A stretch of 64,000 nt of DNA from contig JAQFVV010012416.1 in NCBI GenBank assembly GCA_028023455.1, forward strand, positions 3,825,594 through 3,889,593, read 5' to 3'. Position numbers and translations under genes: made by a program. The stretch's first letter is position 1. Each line of letters opens with the position of its first letter. This stretch comes from Epiperipatus broadwayi. Its lineage: Eukaryota; Onychophora; Udeonychophora; Euonychophora; Peripatidae. This document shows, piece by piece, positions 12,912 to 24,099 of this stretch. The notes under the pieces were generated by a model, which saw only the letters and a list, made by a program, of their open reading frames with translations, was not told where the DNA came from and did no database searches.

Positions 12912-13679
12912 TGTTATATCCACAAGTATAACTGTGCGGTCAGCAAATAAATATATACAATGAAAGACTCACAATATTTTACGTAGTATGAATAGTGAAT
13001 AGTCTGCAACACTCTATCTCTACAGTTCGCTAATGTTCAATTCCCATGCTGTTCTCTTGCAACCGATGTTCTGCTCGAATTCACTGAAAACACTCTATAT
13101 TCATGATGTTGATCTCTTCTTTCTCAACGAGGGTAATTTGCAATTCCCACACTGTTCTCTTGCAATGAATGCTCTGCTTGAATTCACTGAATACTCTGTA
13201 TTCACTATGTTGATCTCTTCTTTCTCAATGAGGGTAATTCATAATTCCCACACTGTTCTCTTGCAATGGATGCTCTCAATATCTCCGCTGCAGTCTCCCC
13301 ATCTCTATGGGCTCTTTCAGCCATACCCGTGGACTACATTTCCACTGGTCGCTGGTCATCAACCTCAAGCACTAACGCAAGATATCTCTACTCAAAATCT
13401 GCCTCTAATACTCTCTATACTACTCTGCATAGTTGTTATATAGTCTTTCTATAGCTTTCTGATAACTGCAGCAATTAATACACTGTCCAATAAGGTAACG
13501 TCTCTTATCTAGAAATATTTGCAATCACCAAATATTTCTAGGAATTGTTGATTACCATTACATCAATGCCTTAATTAAATTCCTCAGTTATCAGAGCGTG
13601 ATCTAAAAACACTCTCTGGGATAAATTCTAGTTTTTCTGGAGTGCACAAACTTGTATGCAATTTTTACAAAATACCACA
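12912..13679 (-). repeat. 5' LTR of the TRIM element
   Basis: Direct repeat of 11658-12528, with the same TG/CA ends and the same internal blocks (for example CTGATAACTGCAGCAATTAA and TCTCTTATCTAGAAATATTT). It has one tandem unit fewer. Confidence 0.8.
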
Positions 13680-13684
13680 TATCT

Positions 13685-15300
13685 AATACTTTTAAATAGT
13701 TTTCATTTGAGGAATTTGGCCAATGCAGATGTTATTAATCATATTGTTTTATTAATAAGTTATTATTTGAGACCACTTTTGAATTCAAAGTAGAGTTAGG
13801 ATTGTTTCTAATAATATTTGTAGCTGTATTTGTAAAGGAACCATTGGGGGGGTCCACTTATTCAAAATAGATATTGGGCTTTTTTATATTGAAAATTTTT
13901 GATGACAAAAATATGTCTTTGTATTGCCATTTTTAATTTAGGCATCATTATGGTTTAGGAAGTCTCAATGCAATCAAATAAAATTTATTTTTTAATATTT
14001 TATGATTTTAATTGACCAATAAAGCTCTCAAAAAGACTATTAGTCAGCCAAAACTATAAGAAAATATCAGGAAATAAATTTTATTTGATAGCATTGTTAA
14101 AAGTGATTAAAGAAGGAGTATAAATAGTATTGATATATACAAATAAATGCATAAAGGAATAAGAAGTGAAGAGAAATTTTATCTAAATGTGAACTTATAT
14201 AAAAAGGTCTGAAGTAAAAAAAAATTATAGAAAGTGCACAAAATATTTTAAATGGGTTGTGCTTTTCAAAATTTAATAATAATTCAACTTAATGATATAA
14301 AAATAAGGAAGAAATTGGTATCACATTACATTTATTTTTTATGCTAATCAAAGATGAAAAAGACAATTTTTTTTTTATTCGTTACCAATAAACTAAAGTT
14401 GAAAATGAAAGGAAAAGTTTTTTCTTTCATTTATTAGTATCAAATTAATTTTACGTCATTACTATAACAATTAAAATTTAAAAAAAGTGAAAATATTTTA
14501 TTTTATCCATCAGCAGCAGAAATTCATCACTTTTTAATAAATAAATAAATGTTTAGTAATCAGTTTTTAATAGTTTAGAAATTAATACATTTTAAAATCT
14601 AGATATAGACTTTAAAAAAAGTTTGTACATATTTATGTAATAGTATTTATTCATATTCATGACAATCTTATCTTTTAGCAGTTTATCTCTTTTTATTATT
14701 GCGCTAAGGTGATAAATTTCCATTTTATTTTTTCCCATTATCTTTTTCTGTTATTTTTGTTTTTTTATAATATTTTTATTTTTAAACTTTTGGAGCAATT
14801 TCAATTTTTTTTCTTTCTTAAATATGTCACATCTTTTATCAAAATTATTCTTCAAATTTCTTATTATACCCCTGAATGAACTTTAATCATTTATAAAATT
14901 GTCATTTAAAGTTTTTTTTATTCTATTTCTTACATTTATCATGAGAGAATTCAAACTAGAAAATTATATTTGTTCTATGGCTACATGTTACATGCATATG
15001 TAAATTTGGGAATTATTTTTCAATTAGTACTTTGGATATAATTTAAACAGTATGCCTAGTTCTAACCTTTCATATTTAAGTACATTTTATATGATCTGGA
15101 GAATGAGCACATTGTAGTATATGTATCTGCCATTACATGCCTCTTGTGAGTAACCTCCTATATCTTTGGATTGTTGTGCTGTGCTGATGTGGCTGGTTTG
15201 CTCCACAAGATAAATTAAAATTTTATATATTTTTAATAACTTCTGGATAAAACATTATGTTGCTGGAGAAGATTTGCTTAGAGAATGGATGAGAAAAAAG
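13685..15300. other. AT-rich non-coding stretch
   Basis: Long T- and A-rich runs. No ORF, RNA gene or repeat terminus was recognised. Confidence 0.5.
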
Positions 15301-15482
15301 AGTTGAAAGGCTGAAACCTTTCACATGTGCTTTTTTAAAATGCTTGTATGACAGCCAATCAGATGTAATGATAGCTGTCTTGTGATGACATTTGAGAGCC
15401 CTCTAGACAGTTATCATTACATCTGATTGGCTCATACAAGCATTCTAAAAAAGCGCATGTGAGAGGTTTCAGCCTTTCAATT
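15301..15482. mobile_element. MITE family C, palindromic copy
   Basis: The arms of about 85 bp are GTTGAAAGGCTGAAACC... GCCAATCAGATGTAATGATA and the mirror TATCATTACATCTGATTGGC ...GGTTTCAGCCTTTCAA. The loop is TGTGATGACATTTGAGAGCC. No ORF is present. A second copy lies 250 bp downstream. Confidence 0.8.
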
Positions 15483-15729
15483 TAATTCCAAACAGTTTGC
15501 GTTTCATAAATAAATATTATTTACCTAAGTTACTGTCAATTCATAACATCTGAAAACTATTGCATAGTAAATTGTAAGATTTCAGGCAGTTTGTTTATAA
15601 ATAAGACTCAGTGAGTTAAATATGAGGATATTTAAAGCTTCATGCTCTCAAGTCAAAATGCTTTAGACTAGCTTATATATAGAAAGTTAAGTAAAGAAAA
15701 GGGTGGAACCATCCTTTTTTTGTAAAAAG

Positions 15730-15842
15730 CCCTGTCTTGTGTTGCAATTTGAGAGCCCTCTAGCTAGCTATCATTATATCTGATTGGCTGTCATACAAGC
15801 ATTCTAAAAAAGTGCATGTGAGAGGTTTCAGTCTTTCAATTT
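15730..15842. mobile_element. MITE family C, half copy
   Basis: It contains the loop and the right arm only (TTTGAGAGCCCTCTAG, then ATCTGATTGGCTGTCATACA, then GAGAGGTTTCAGTCTTTCAA). The left arm is missing, so it cannot fold like the full copy. Confidence 0.75.
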
Positions 15843-16149
15843 AATTTCAGATTACAGATAGTGTTTATATATATGAGCTTCCTCTGAATTGTAAATTATG
15901 ATTGATTTAGCAATGAGCTAATAGAGAATACTTAAATATGATTCACATTTTTTGTTTAGCATCGTATGTAATGAGGTAATATTCTAAAGCTATCAAAACA
16001 TGACAGTAAAAAGAATATTTAAATGAATATTTACCAAAACAAAGGATACGGGGACTCAGTTAATATTATCCACATTAATTAATGGTGATTTCTTTTTCCA
16101 TTCTATTTCTATGAAATCAATAAGTAATGAATGAATTCTTCATGGCAAG

Positions 16150-16560
16150 GCAAACAGATCATCACTGTCAACCATTATTATTCCATTGAAGGATAAAGGT
16201 CTCTCCATATTTAATCCAGTTTCTTTACTTTCTAGCTTCTCTTCCCCACATCATACTTTTGTAATCTCTTAGGACCCAGTTTAAGATTTGAATTGTCCAT
16301 CTATTATTATCTCTTCTAACAATACATCCAGCCCAACTCCATTTCAGTCTCTTAAATCTTTCAATGATGTCAGTAATATTTGTTTGTTCTCTGACTCATT
16401 ACTCCTAATATGTATCTCTCCGTACTTTGTTGTCTCTGTATTGCATTTCTGTTCTTCTTGTTTTTCTTAACAAACATCCCTCCATACTTCATTGAATGGT
16501 CTGCAATCTCTATTTTGCTTTTCTGTTAAGTATTCAAGTCTCAGACACATAAGTAAGAAC
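16150..16560 (-). pseudogene. RTE-type LINE C-terminal remnant
   Basis: Minus-strand translation in several frames gives KCLSVLTYVSET near the start. It continues with VREQTNITDIIERFKRLKWS and WAGCIVRRDNNRW, then WVLRDYKS. These are the conserved C-terminal blocks of the same RTE family as 8930-10215. Frameshifts and stops are frequent. The 5' portion is absent. Confidence 0.7.
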
Positions 16561-17431
16561 TGATAAACACTTCCTTTTCAAACATATAATTTCTATCTGT
16601 TTGACTTTTAAGTAGAAAATACTAATTTGCTCTGTACCCATTTGGTGAGCACTTTCCATTACGATTCAAACTAGTGAGTTAAAAAATTAAATGCCAAAAT
16701 TGTAATCCATATAATTCTGATATTTCTGGTGCTGAATTAATTATGAACTCTCTATAGAGCTGCATATCGTTTAATAATTATTTTAAAAAAATTGTATAAA
16801 TATACAGAAAGTATTTAAGTGTATAGAAAACTAAAGATAGTAAAATTAATGTTTGTTTACATTTTCAGCAGACTTTGGGCTTATAATGAAGTATGGGGAT
16901 TATTGTTCAAATGCCAAAAATTAGCAAATCCACTTTTTGGATTAATGATCGTATGTTTACTGTCGAAATATTTTTTTATATATTTTTAAGTTCTAATCAG
17001 TCTTAACTCCCCCCCCCCCTACCAATAAATAGATGTCTGACAGCCTAATTAATCATCCATTAAAAAGTAAAACAATAATAAAACAGACAAACTCTTACCT
17101 TCCAGAAATTGTTAACTCTAGTAAATAAATCTCTTTTTTCACTCAATATTTGTTTTTAAGAAATCCGTGGTTTATTTTGAAAGTCTGATATATTTTTATT
17201 TTGGTCCAACAAAATAAAAAAACTATTTTTTAGGACAAATCCTTTTTTGATTCCATAATATAAAGAAAATTTTACTTATGAAATGTAAACAGAAAAATAT
17301 TACAAACGGTTTTAAAATTGGAAAAAAATATATGTTTATTTTCTATTAAATGTTTGACTGAATTAAAAAGTTATGTTTCTAGCAATGTCTCTAAGATATC
17401 GTACTTAAATTGTTGTTATTATTTATAAAAT
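16561..17431. other. AT-rich non-coding stretch
   Basis: No gene seen. One poly-C run is at about 17010. Confidence 0.5.
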
Positions 17432-17842
17432 TATAGGGGATTTGAACTCAGACTTTCAAGCACCTTCCAACTATCCATACTATCTCATACTATTGATACA
17501 CATGACCACATACATGTAGAAAAGATAAATAATCACCCATATATGTATTTCATGCTAAACCAGCACTCATCAGTTGGTCCAGATTATCATCTCCCACACA
17601 TATAATTGAACACTAATTATATATATTTGTGGGAGATGATAATCTGGACCAACTAATGAGTGCTGGTTTAGCATAAAATACGTATATTGGTGATTATTTA
17701 TCTTTTCTATGTGTATGTGGTCATGTGTATCAGTAGTATGAGATCGTATGGATAGTTGAAGGGTGCTTGAAAGTCTGAGTTCAAATCCTCTATATTTACA
17801 ATTAGGCTCCAGGTATGTGAAGACTGCCTGTATTTCAAATAT
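17432..17842. mobile_element. tRNA-derived palindromic element, family B, copy 1
   Basis: The arms of about 165 bp pair nearly perfectly: left GGGGATTTGAACTCAGACTT..., CATGCTAAACCAGCACTCAT; right ATGAGTGCTGGTTTAGCAT ..., AAGTCTGAGTTCAAATCCTC. The right arm reads as a tRNA-like unit with GAGTTCAAATCC as the B box and a tail CAATTAGGCTCCAGG. It looks like two head-to-head copies of a tRNA-derived SINE. Related copies are at 18128 and 22968. Confidence 0.75.
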
Positions 17843-18127
17843 TTATTTATAAAAATTATAAAATAATAAAACTGCAATTCAATTTTTTTTCTTATTAATA
17901 AAGAAGATTTTTTTATTAGTGTGTGTATTTTTTAATGTGCTAAATATTCTCAACCAGTATAAAAAAATCCAAATAAGTTCCATCAAGAAGATACGTTCTC
18001 TAATGACTTTATTAAATCTTTTAATCTGCCATAACATGAACATATTGTAAAAAACGTTAAATTAGATAGATCATATATTTAAATTAATACACTGCACAGG
18101 CTTACACACACCTGCACATATATAATG

Positions 18128-18300
18128 TAATATATAAGGGATTCGAACTCAGACTTTCACACGACCCTCAGCTCTCCATGCCATCTCATATTTCTGATCC
18201 ACCTGATCATACATATATTGAAAAGATAAATAATCACCAATATATGTATTTCATGCTAAACCAGCAATCATCAGTTGGTCTAGATTAGTATCTCCACACA
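18128..18300 (-). mobile_element. tRNA-derived element, family B, single arm
   Basis: The sequence GGATTCGAACTCAGACTTTC through CATGCTAAACCAGCAATCAT and GTCTAGATTAGTATCTCC matches the left arm of 17432-17842. No right arm follows, so it is a half copy. Confidence 0.7.
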
Positions 18301-18528
18301 TATATACAATCAGTGCTCAGCTTTATATTAAGATAGCCAATCTTCATACTTTAATGGACAGGCTTCAAACTACTCCAACCCACAACAACTCTTCAGCCAT
18401 CCATTTCATTGAAAATCTGATGATGGAACATTCACAGCCTCGTTAGTGCCAGGGTTGTCATCCTACCAATATTGTAAAATCATTAAATTAGATAGATCAT
18501 AACTTGTATTTGCTACAATCACATATAT

Positions 18529-19028
18529 CAGGAGTGGGCAAATAGCAGCCCAGGGGCCACATGCGGCCTGCTAAGAGTTTTTATGTGGCCCACCAAGACA
18601 GTCAGGAAAATCTGCCTTGAACCAAGATTTCCTTCCCATGCGCGACTGAAGATTCCCCTCATATTTTCTACTAGGATGGCCATGTCAATATGTATGAAGT
18701 GTAGATATGATGTGCAATGTTCTGATTGATCTGGTTAATTTCAATTTTGTCTTTGCAACAGTAAATACATAAATTTCCAACTTTAGTGAAACCATGAACC
18801 CTCTGAAAAAACATAAAATCAGTGATGAATGTCATGTGTTTAATGAAGAATGGACAAACAAATATTTCTTTGGTAATACAGGGATTAAAGCAGTATCTTT
18901 ATTGGGTCATGAAAAAAAGGTGTTGCCCTCCACTAACCTCCACTTCCACAAAATGGCCCCGACGTGGCCCTCCGCTAACTTCCACTTCCACAAAGTGGCC
19001 CCTGAGCCAAAACAATTGCCCACCCCTG
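18529..19028 (+). mobile_element. hAT DNA transposon derivative, 500 bp
   Basis: The ends are CAGGAGTGGGCAA and the inverted TTGCCCACCCCTG, bordered by an identical 8-bp target duplication ACATATAT (18521-18528 and 19029-19036). These are defining hAT features. The interior is a transposase relic plus a tandem duplication of a block containing CTAACYTCCACTTCCACAAA. It is internally deleted and non-autonomous. Confidence 0.9.
18794..18940 (+). pseudogene. hAT transposase N-terminal fragment (GTF2IRD2/ZBED-like)
   Basis: Translation gives KKHKISDECHVFNEEWTNKY then FFGNTGIKAVSLLGHEKK. The pattern 'K-K-x-K-x-D-x-E-C-x-x-F-x-E-E-W-T' is the start of the BED-type domain in hAT transposases of the GTF2IRD2-related group. 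The zinc-binding cysteines expected after it read as S and G, so the finger is lost. The remainder of the transposase is deleted. Confidence 0.65.
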
Positions 19029-19502
19029 ACATATATCAAAGCTCAGCAACCATCAGTATTTCTAAAATAATTGGTAGACCTCCAGTAGTATCTAAGAATA
19101 TCAAATTTAGCTGGCTCTATTATTGAATCTGGAAAAAAATGTTGTTTATGACTTCAGAAGATGTAGATTTTTAGTACTTTAAAAAGAATATTAGCTGAAT
19201 ATCTGAAATGGATATTTTGATATGAAGTACATCTTACACAATGAAACTATGTTTTTATTTATTTAATAGTTTTTCATTTATATATATTTTTTTTAAAATA
19301 AGGATTTGGATGCATAACTTCATCATACTGTTCTTATAAATTGTATCATATAATCTGATATTTATTTTAGTTACATTAAATTCTATGTTAGCATTTGTTT
19401 ATATATATATGTAATAAAATAGTTGTAATAATAGTGATAGGAGTTAAAGTAATAGTTTTTTTTTTTTTTTGTAAGTTGATTTTAATAAAAAAATATTAAA
19501 GC

Positions 19503-19705
19503 AGGCAAAACTCTCCATACAGTAGCGCCACTCAGTGCCAGCCGGAGTAATCAATGGATGCCAGAAGGCTTGTGCATAAAATCCCCATCTAGTGCCTACT
19601 CATCCAATATTCCCAGACTAGTTTCTGGCTTGTGGCCTTTGTCAGTGAGGAGCTAAGTAATGGTGATCATATGATGTTTAGTGGTTTAAAAAAATAATAG
19701 CCAAA
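19503..19705. mobile_element. MITE family E, long copy
   Basis: It starts GGCAAAACTCTCCATACAG, then GCGCCACTCAGTGCCAGCC, and a reverse-oriented block TAGTTTCTGGCTTGTGGCC. It ends with the conserved AATGGTGATCATATGATG extension. The blocks are shared with 2638, 49680, 62160 and 62830. Confidence 0.65.
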
Positions 19706-20844
19706 TATCATATTGTGTAATAAGTATTAGGGATAGTTATACAGTGAAATATCTTTCATTACACTTAATGCAGCTAGTAAACTTACAATGATATAAGCAG
19801 AATCATCATGACTTGAGTCAGCAAAGCCCTGGGTGTCTCTTAAGAAAACTTACGAGCCACTGTTGGATAAAAGTAAATCACCAATTGATATCAGATTACT
19901 GTCAATATGTTTAAATTACTTTAATTAGTATGTACTGTAGCACAGTATTCTTCTCACCGATACCTCTGAATTACTATGGATCAAATATAACAGTTTGTGT
20001 CCACATGATCTATATATAGTAAAATGTCTGGTAACACATACCTTGATGGATAAACATTGCATAAAGGAGCATTTTGTTTCCAACCAGCTTTTGATTTTGT
20101 TAACCATACTTAACACACATTTACTCAATTTTCATTTGATAAAATATAATGCTCACCATAATTATTAGCTCAGTATAGCATTTAAATGTATTAATATCTC
20201 ATAATCACTGATTACTCAAATTTACTGCAGATGGCAGTAGAGTAGATAGCTATACTTGTGTCATTATATATTAGGTGACATTGAAGAGATCATTGATCTA
20301 TTATTATTAACATAATATATAGTTACAAATTGAATAAGTCTAATCGATTATTACTACATTTTATGCATATTTGTTCAATAATTATTTAATTTGTTTTATT
20401 TACAAAAATTAATAAATACAATAAAAACTATACGAAAATAGAATACATTGCGAGTCACTTTAACAATAAATTAGGTTTCTAACATAAAGTGTAGCTGTTT
20501 CCACACATCCATGATTTCCATATCAATAGTTTAAATTACTGACATTCAGAAAAAAGTATTAATCAAAAAATAAAAAAATAGACATTAATTAATAAATAAT
20601 AATTTTCTACATTTTAAATAATTTCCCAATGCATATACATTATACACTCATTTACTTAGACATTATATATATTTTTAACATGTAATAAATTGAACCTCTC
20701 TGATTATTATAAACAATAGTAAAACTGCAATAGAGAAAAATAAATAAATAAATAAAAATTTATTTAAATATACCAAATTTAACTTTCAACATATTAACAT
20801 AATAATCATGGTTAGCAAACAACTTCCCACCCCCACCATGTTAA
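19706..20844. other. AT-rich non-coding stretch
   Basis: No gene, RNA or repeat boundary recognised. Confidence 0.5.
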
Positions 20845-21290
20845 AAAAATGTTTTTAATCCCTCTTTTTTGCTTATTTGAACACTATCGGTTCATTACAT
20901 GTTCCTCTTGTGCAATAAATCAAGTCTCCTTAATCTTTTGCTTCATTTCTTTCCTCACAAATCCCCTCGACAAAATCAGTATCAAAACCATGTCCATATT
21001 CTTTTTCATGACTACAAAGTATAGACACATTTGTTAAATCAGTTTTAATCTTTATGTACATAAGTGAATACTATGGTGAAATGAAAGCTAATTTGAGGAC
21101 AAAAATGGCACAGAATTCATTTATGTATTGCTTTAACAAATGCATCTGTATTTTATAGTCATGAAAAGGAATATAGACATGATTTCGATGCTGGTATTGT
21201 TGAGATACTTACAAGAAAAGAAATGATAGAAAGTGAAAGATTAGTAGGCTTGGTATATGAACATGTAGCCAAAAGCAGAAAAATGATTTT
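20845..21290. repeat. Inverted repeat with a shared protein-like segment
   Basis: The segment 20900-21055, read on the minus strand, aligns to 21125-21230 on the plus strand at about 70% by eye. Both translate around a similar motif: SHEKEYGHGFDTDFVE (minus) and SHEKEYRHDFDAGIVE (plus). The conservation at protein level suggests a decayed coding element present as head-to-head copies. I do not recognise the family. Confidence 0.5.
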
Positions 21291-21965
21291 TTTTAAATTT
21301 TAATGGTAAAATATGTTTTTTTTTAAAGTTTAATAGCCATGATTGTGACACTAATACATTGAAAATATACTTGGTTTATTTAAAAAAAATTTATTTTTTC
21401 TTCTGTTGCAGTGTTTTAATACTGTTTTTAACATTTATATACAATAAATTCCAGCTCCTATATATATATATGTGTGTGCTAAAAACACATATTGCATGCT
21501 TGTTATTATTATCCATGTGAATTTTGGTATCCTATTAACAATTGGAATCAGATACCACAGATACGGGAGACTACTATACAATCACCATTAAATTTCATAA
21601 TTAACACACACATACATATAGATATAAATGTATACCTATACTACAAATCAATTTTATTACTTTTTTTTTAAAAAAAAAGTGTAAACTTTTCAAAGCAACA
21701 ATTTACAGAGTGCTGGTGTAAAAAAAGTAACCAAATTGTAATATTTCATAGAAGATCATATGAAATACTTACATCCTAGTCTCATATTATTTCATAATTT
21801 CTCTAATAAGATAAATATTATATTTAAATTCAGATTTAGAAAGGATATTTGGATATGTAACTGCTATTGCATGAAATGATGCTTTCTTGACAGCCTTTAT
21901 TTTTAATACAAAGAAGTCCAAAATTGTTGATGGAAGAATTTAGTTCCTATCTAGTAAATATGATC

Positions 21966-22133
21966 ATATATATTGTTTATAATAATTCCTCTCATATACT
22001 CTTTAATGCAAAAAATTTTTTTGATGAAGACTGCTGGACAGTCGAAATTGTCAGGAAAATAAAGAAGTTTTATTAAAAAAAAATTTTTGCATTAAAATGT
22101 ATAAGAGAGCAGTTATTACAAGCAATATATATG
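21966..22133. mobile_element. Foldback element with hammerhead-like centre
   Basis: The arms of about 55 bp are ATTGTTTATAATAATTCCTC... TTTAATGCAAAAAATTTTTT and their mirror, ending ...AGTTATTACAAGCAATATAT. Between them lies a hammerhead-like core (22021-22052). There is no ORF. Confidence 0.75.
22021..22052 (+). ncRNA. Hammerhead-ribozyme-like motif
   Basis: TTGATGA is followed by a perfect stem II (GACTG CTGGA CAGTC), then GAAA and TTGTC. The order matches CUGANGA-stem II-GAAA-short stem III-NUH of minimal type-I hammerheads. The first C of CUGANGA is U here. Stem I would use the flanking T-rich and A-rich arms. Activity is not shown by sequence alone. Confidence 0.6.
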
Positions 22134-22967
22134 AATATATGAAGAAATGCAAAGAGAGTAAAGGAGAAGAATAAGAGCATATATTTCTAATAAGTATGAT
22201 CATATTCAAATATTCAGAAAAGAGGATAGTTTATAAATTTAGAAAATAAAATAACAAAGGTGGGGTGCTAGACTGTATATAACATCTCTTTTTATTCTAG
22301 ATCAGTTTGATCTTATTATAAAAGCACTGGTATATCTATTGTGAAACAAACCTATGCAATACATATAGGCCTTTAGATTTTAGGGGTCCCTTGACTATTG
22401 ATTATTAAATTAAAGAAGGGCAATAAATAAATAATCTATAATTTAAGTCATAAGTATTAAAGAGATTTTTAATATCAATTATAGATTATCTGTATACAAT
22501 TTAAACTGCAACATCTTTCTAAGAACTCTGCCAAGCATAGTAATTAGACTTTTTATTATAATGATTTTGTTTATTTGATGAATTCAGTTTAATGACTAAA
22601 AGAACTTTTTGAATATGACATGTTTTTATTTATTATAACTCTATATACACATTATCAATACAAATACTATGAAGAGAATTTTAAATTGTTAAATATATTT
22701 TATTGCATCTTCGATGTAATGTTATAACAAATTAATGAATGATTTATCAATATAAAAAATATATAAGGATCTATTTTATTGTTTTGAAATCTAATTGTAT
22801 AATTCATTTGTAAGAACAAGAAGTACTATAAAAACATGCCAATTTAATAAATATTTTTTTCTGGAATATCGTTCATGCAATATAGTGCCCAATTTATAAA
22901 CGTTGTGCAACTATTTGATTAAATATAATGTAGATAGAAGTAAACATGCAATGTTAGATAGATATAA
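22134..22967. other. AT-rich non-coding stretch
   Basis: No gene or recognised repeat. Confidence 0.5.
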
Positions 22968-23158
22968 TATAGGGGGTTTGAATTCAGACTTTCAAACCCC
23001 TTCACAATCCACTCCACACTATTTCACACTACTGATACACATGACCACACACATGCAGAAAAGATAGTATGGATAGTGAAGGTGCTTGCAAGTCTGAGTT
23101 CAAATCCCCTATATTTACAATTAGGTTCCAGGTTTAAGAGTGCCTGGTATTTCAAATC
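22968..23158. mobile_element. tRNA-derived palindromic element, family B, short copy
   Basis: The left end GGGGGTTTGAATTCAGACTT is mirrored by AAGTCTGAGTTCAAATCCCC, and a tail CAATTAGGTTCCAGG follows as in 17432-17842. The centre is largely deleted, leaving arms of roughly 50 bp. Confidence 0.7.
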
Positions 23159-23604
23159 TTAGATAGATATAATGTGTTTGTGAATAACATAAATAAAAAG
23201 ATGGAGGATGTACAATAAAAAATAATTTTTTATGGAGAATGTCTGCAAATAATTATAAAAATAGTATATTTAAAAAGAAAAGCCAAATGCTGGATTTTAT
23301 AAATATGCAAGAATGAAGCAATATGAATACATAGAAAAAATTGAAAAGGATCTTTACATGAGAAAAATAAAAATTAATAATAGTAGTAGAGAAATATTTG
23401 TGCGATGAATGTGAATAGAAGAGACTAAATAGATATGATAAGAATAAAAAAGAAGGAAAAAGTTTTTTATTTGAGCAAATATCTTAGAAAGTATAATTTT
23501 TTTAAGAGGAATGGATATGTGGTATGATATATTTACAAACTGGAAATGTGTAGAATGTGAAAATATAAAATAATAGTGTTTTTTTTTAAGGTTGGTGATG
23601 ATGA
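23159..23604. other. A-rich stretch, possible LINE remnant
   Basis: The plus strand is purine-rich like 25985-27910, on the other side of PLE2, and may be the same old LINE split by PLE2. No domain can be read here, so this is inference. Confidence 0.25.
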
Positions 23605-23749
23605 TGTTTTAGTTGTATTTATATAGTGGACTATTTGAATAATCTAATATGAGTATTGAATGTCTTTAGAAAAATTTAACTTTATTTAAATCTTCTAATA
23701 ATTGTTACATTCAACTGTTAGTAATAGCACATCAAACAGATTGATATAT

Positions 23750-23795
23750 GCATAATGTTTTGAGAGATATTATTCTACCCTCTTCTTCAGGTGTT
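23750..23795 (-). ncRNA. Hammerhead-like motif in PLE2 left tail
   Basis: Minus strand: AACAC-CTGAAGA-AGAG...CTCT-CAAAACATT-ATG. CTGAAGA satisfies CUGANGA. The GAAA box reads AAAA, so this copy is probably inactive. See 30453-30496 for the best member. Confidence 0.45.
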
Positions 23796-23819
23796 ATTGG
23801 CATGAGCAGTGACAGTACT

Positions 23820-23900
23820 AGTGTGGGAATCAAACCTGAACCCTTAGATTCTTGAGTATTAAATTTTAAGGTAACACTCTAACCAACTGAGCCATTATGC
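23820..23900 (-). repeat. tRNA-like head with Pol III boxes, PLE2 left arm
   Basis: Minus strand: A box TGGCTCAGTTGG (23883-23894) and B-box-like GGTTTGATTCC (23826-23836), about 60 bp apart. It follows the PLE2 3' region and precedes the hammerhead-like core. It is the same as the head of the units at 30.3 kb and 39.0 kb. Confidence 0.6.
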
Positions 23901-24099
23901 CAAAGGCAACAGTCAGTAGAAATTTTATATATTTATCTCTAAGAGATTCCTCCTGATTTCTCCACTTTTTATTCTTAAGAGCAAAGTTAATTAGTAATTT
24001 CCATAATTATGTATAGTCACAATAGCTTGACTTATGGGATTGTTTGTCATTGTCATGTGAACAGCTTCTTTAATTTTTTTTTCTTTGTACCTTTTATTC

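Larger units (their letters stand above)
11658..13679 (-). mobile_element. TRIM-like miniature LTR retrotransposon, complete
   Basis: Two direct repeats of 871 bp (11658-12528) and 768 bp (12912-13679) start TG and end CA. They flank 383 bp with no coding capacity. The element is bordered by the 5-bp duplication TATCT (11653-11657 and 13680-13684). The minus orientation is set by a polypurine tract beside 12528 and a TGG-starting primer-binding-like site beside 12912. With gag and pol absent it must be mobilised by another element. The LTRs differ by many point changes and by about one tandem-repeat unit, so it is not recent. Confidence 0.85.

Noticed and set aside
11658-13679. Simple segmental duplication rather than an LTR element
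   Set aside because: TG/CA ends, a matching 5-bp flank duplication, a polypurine tract and a PBS-like site all coincide with the repeat borders.
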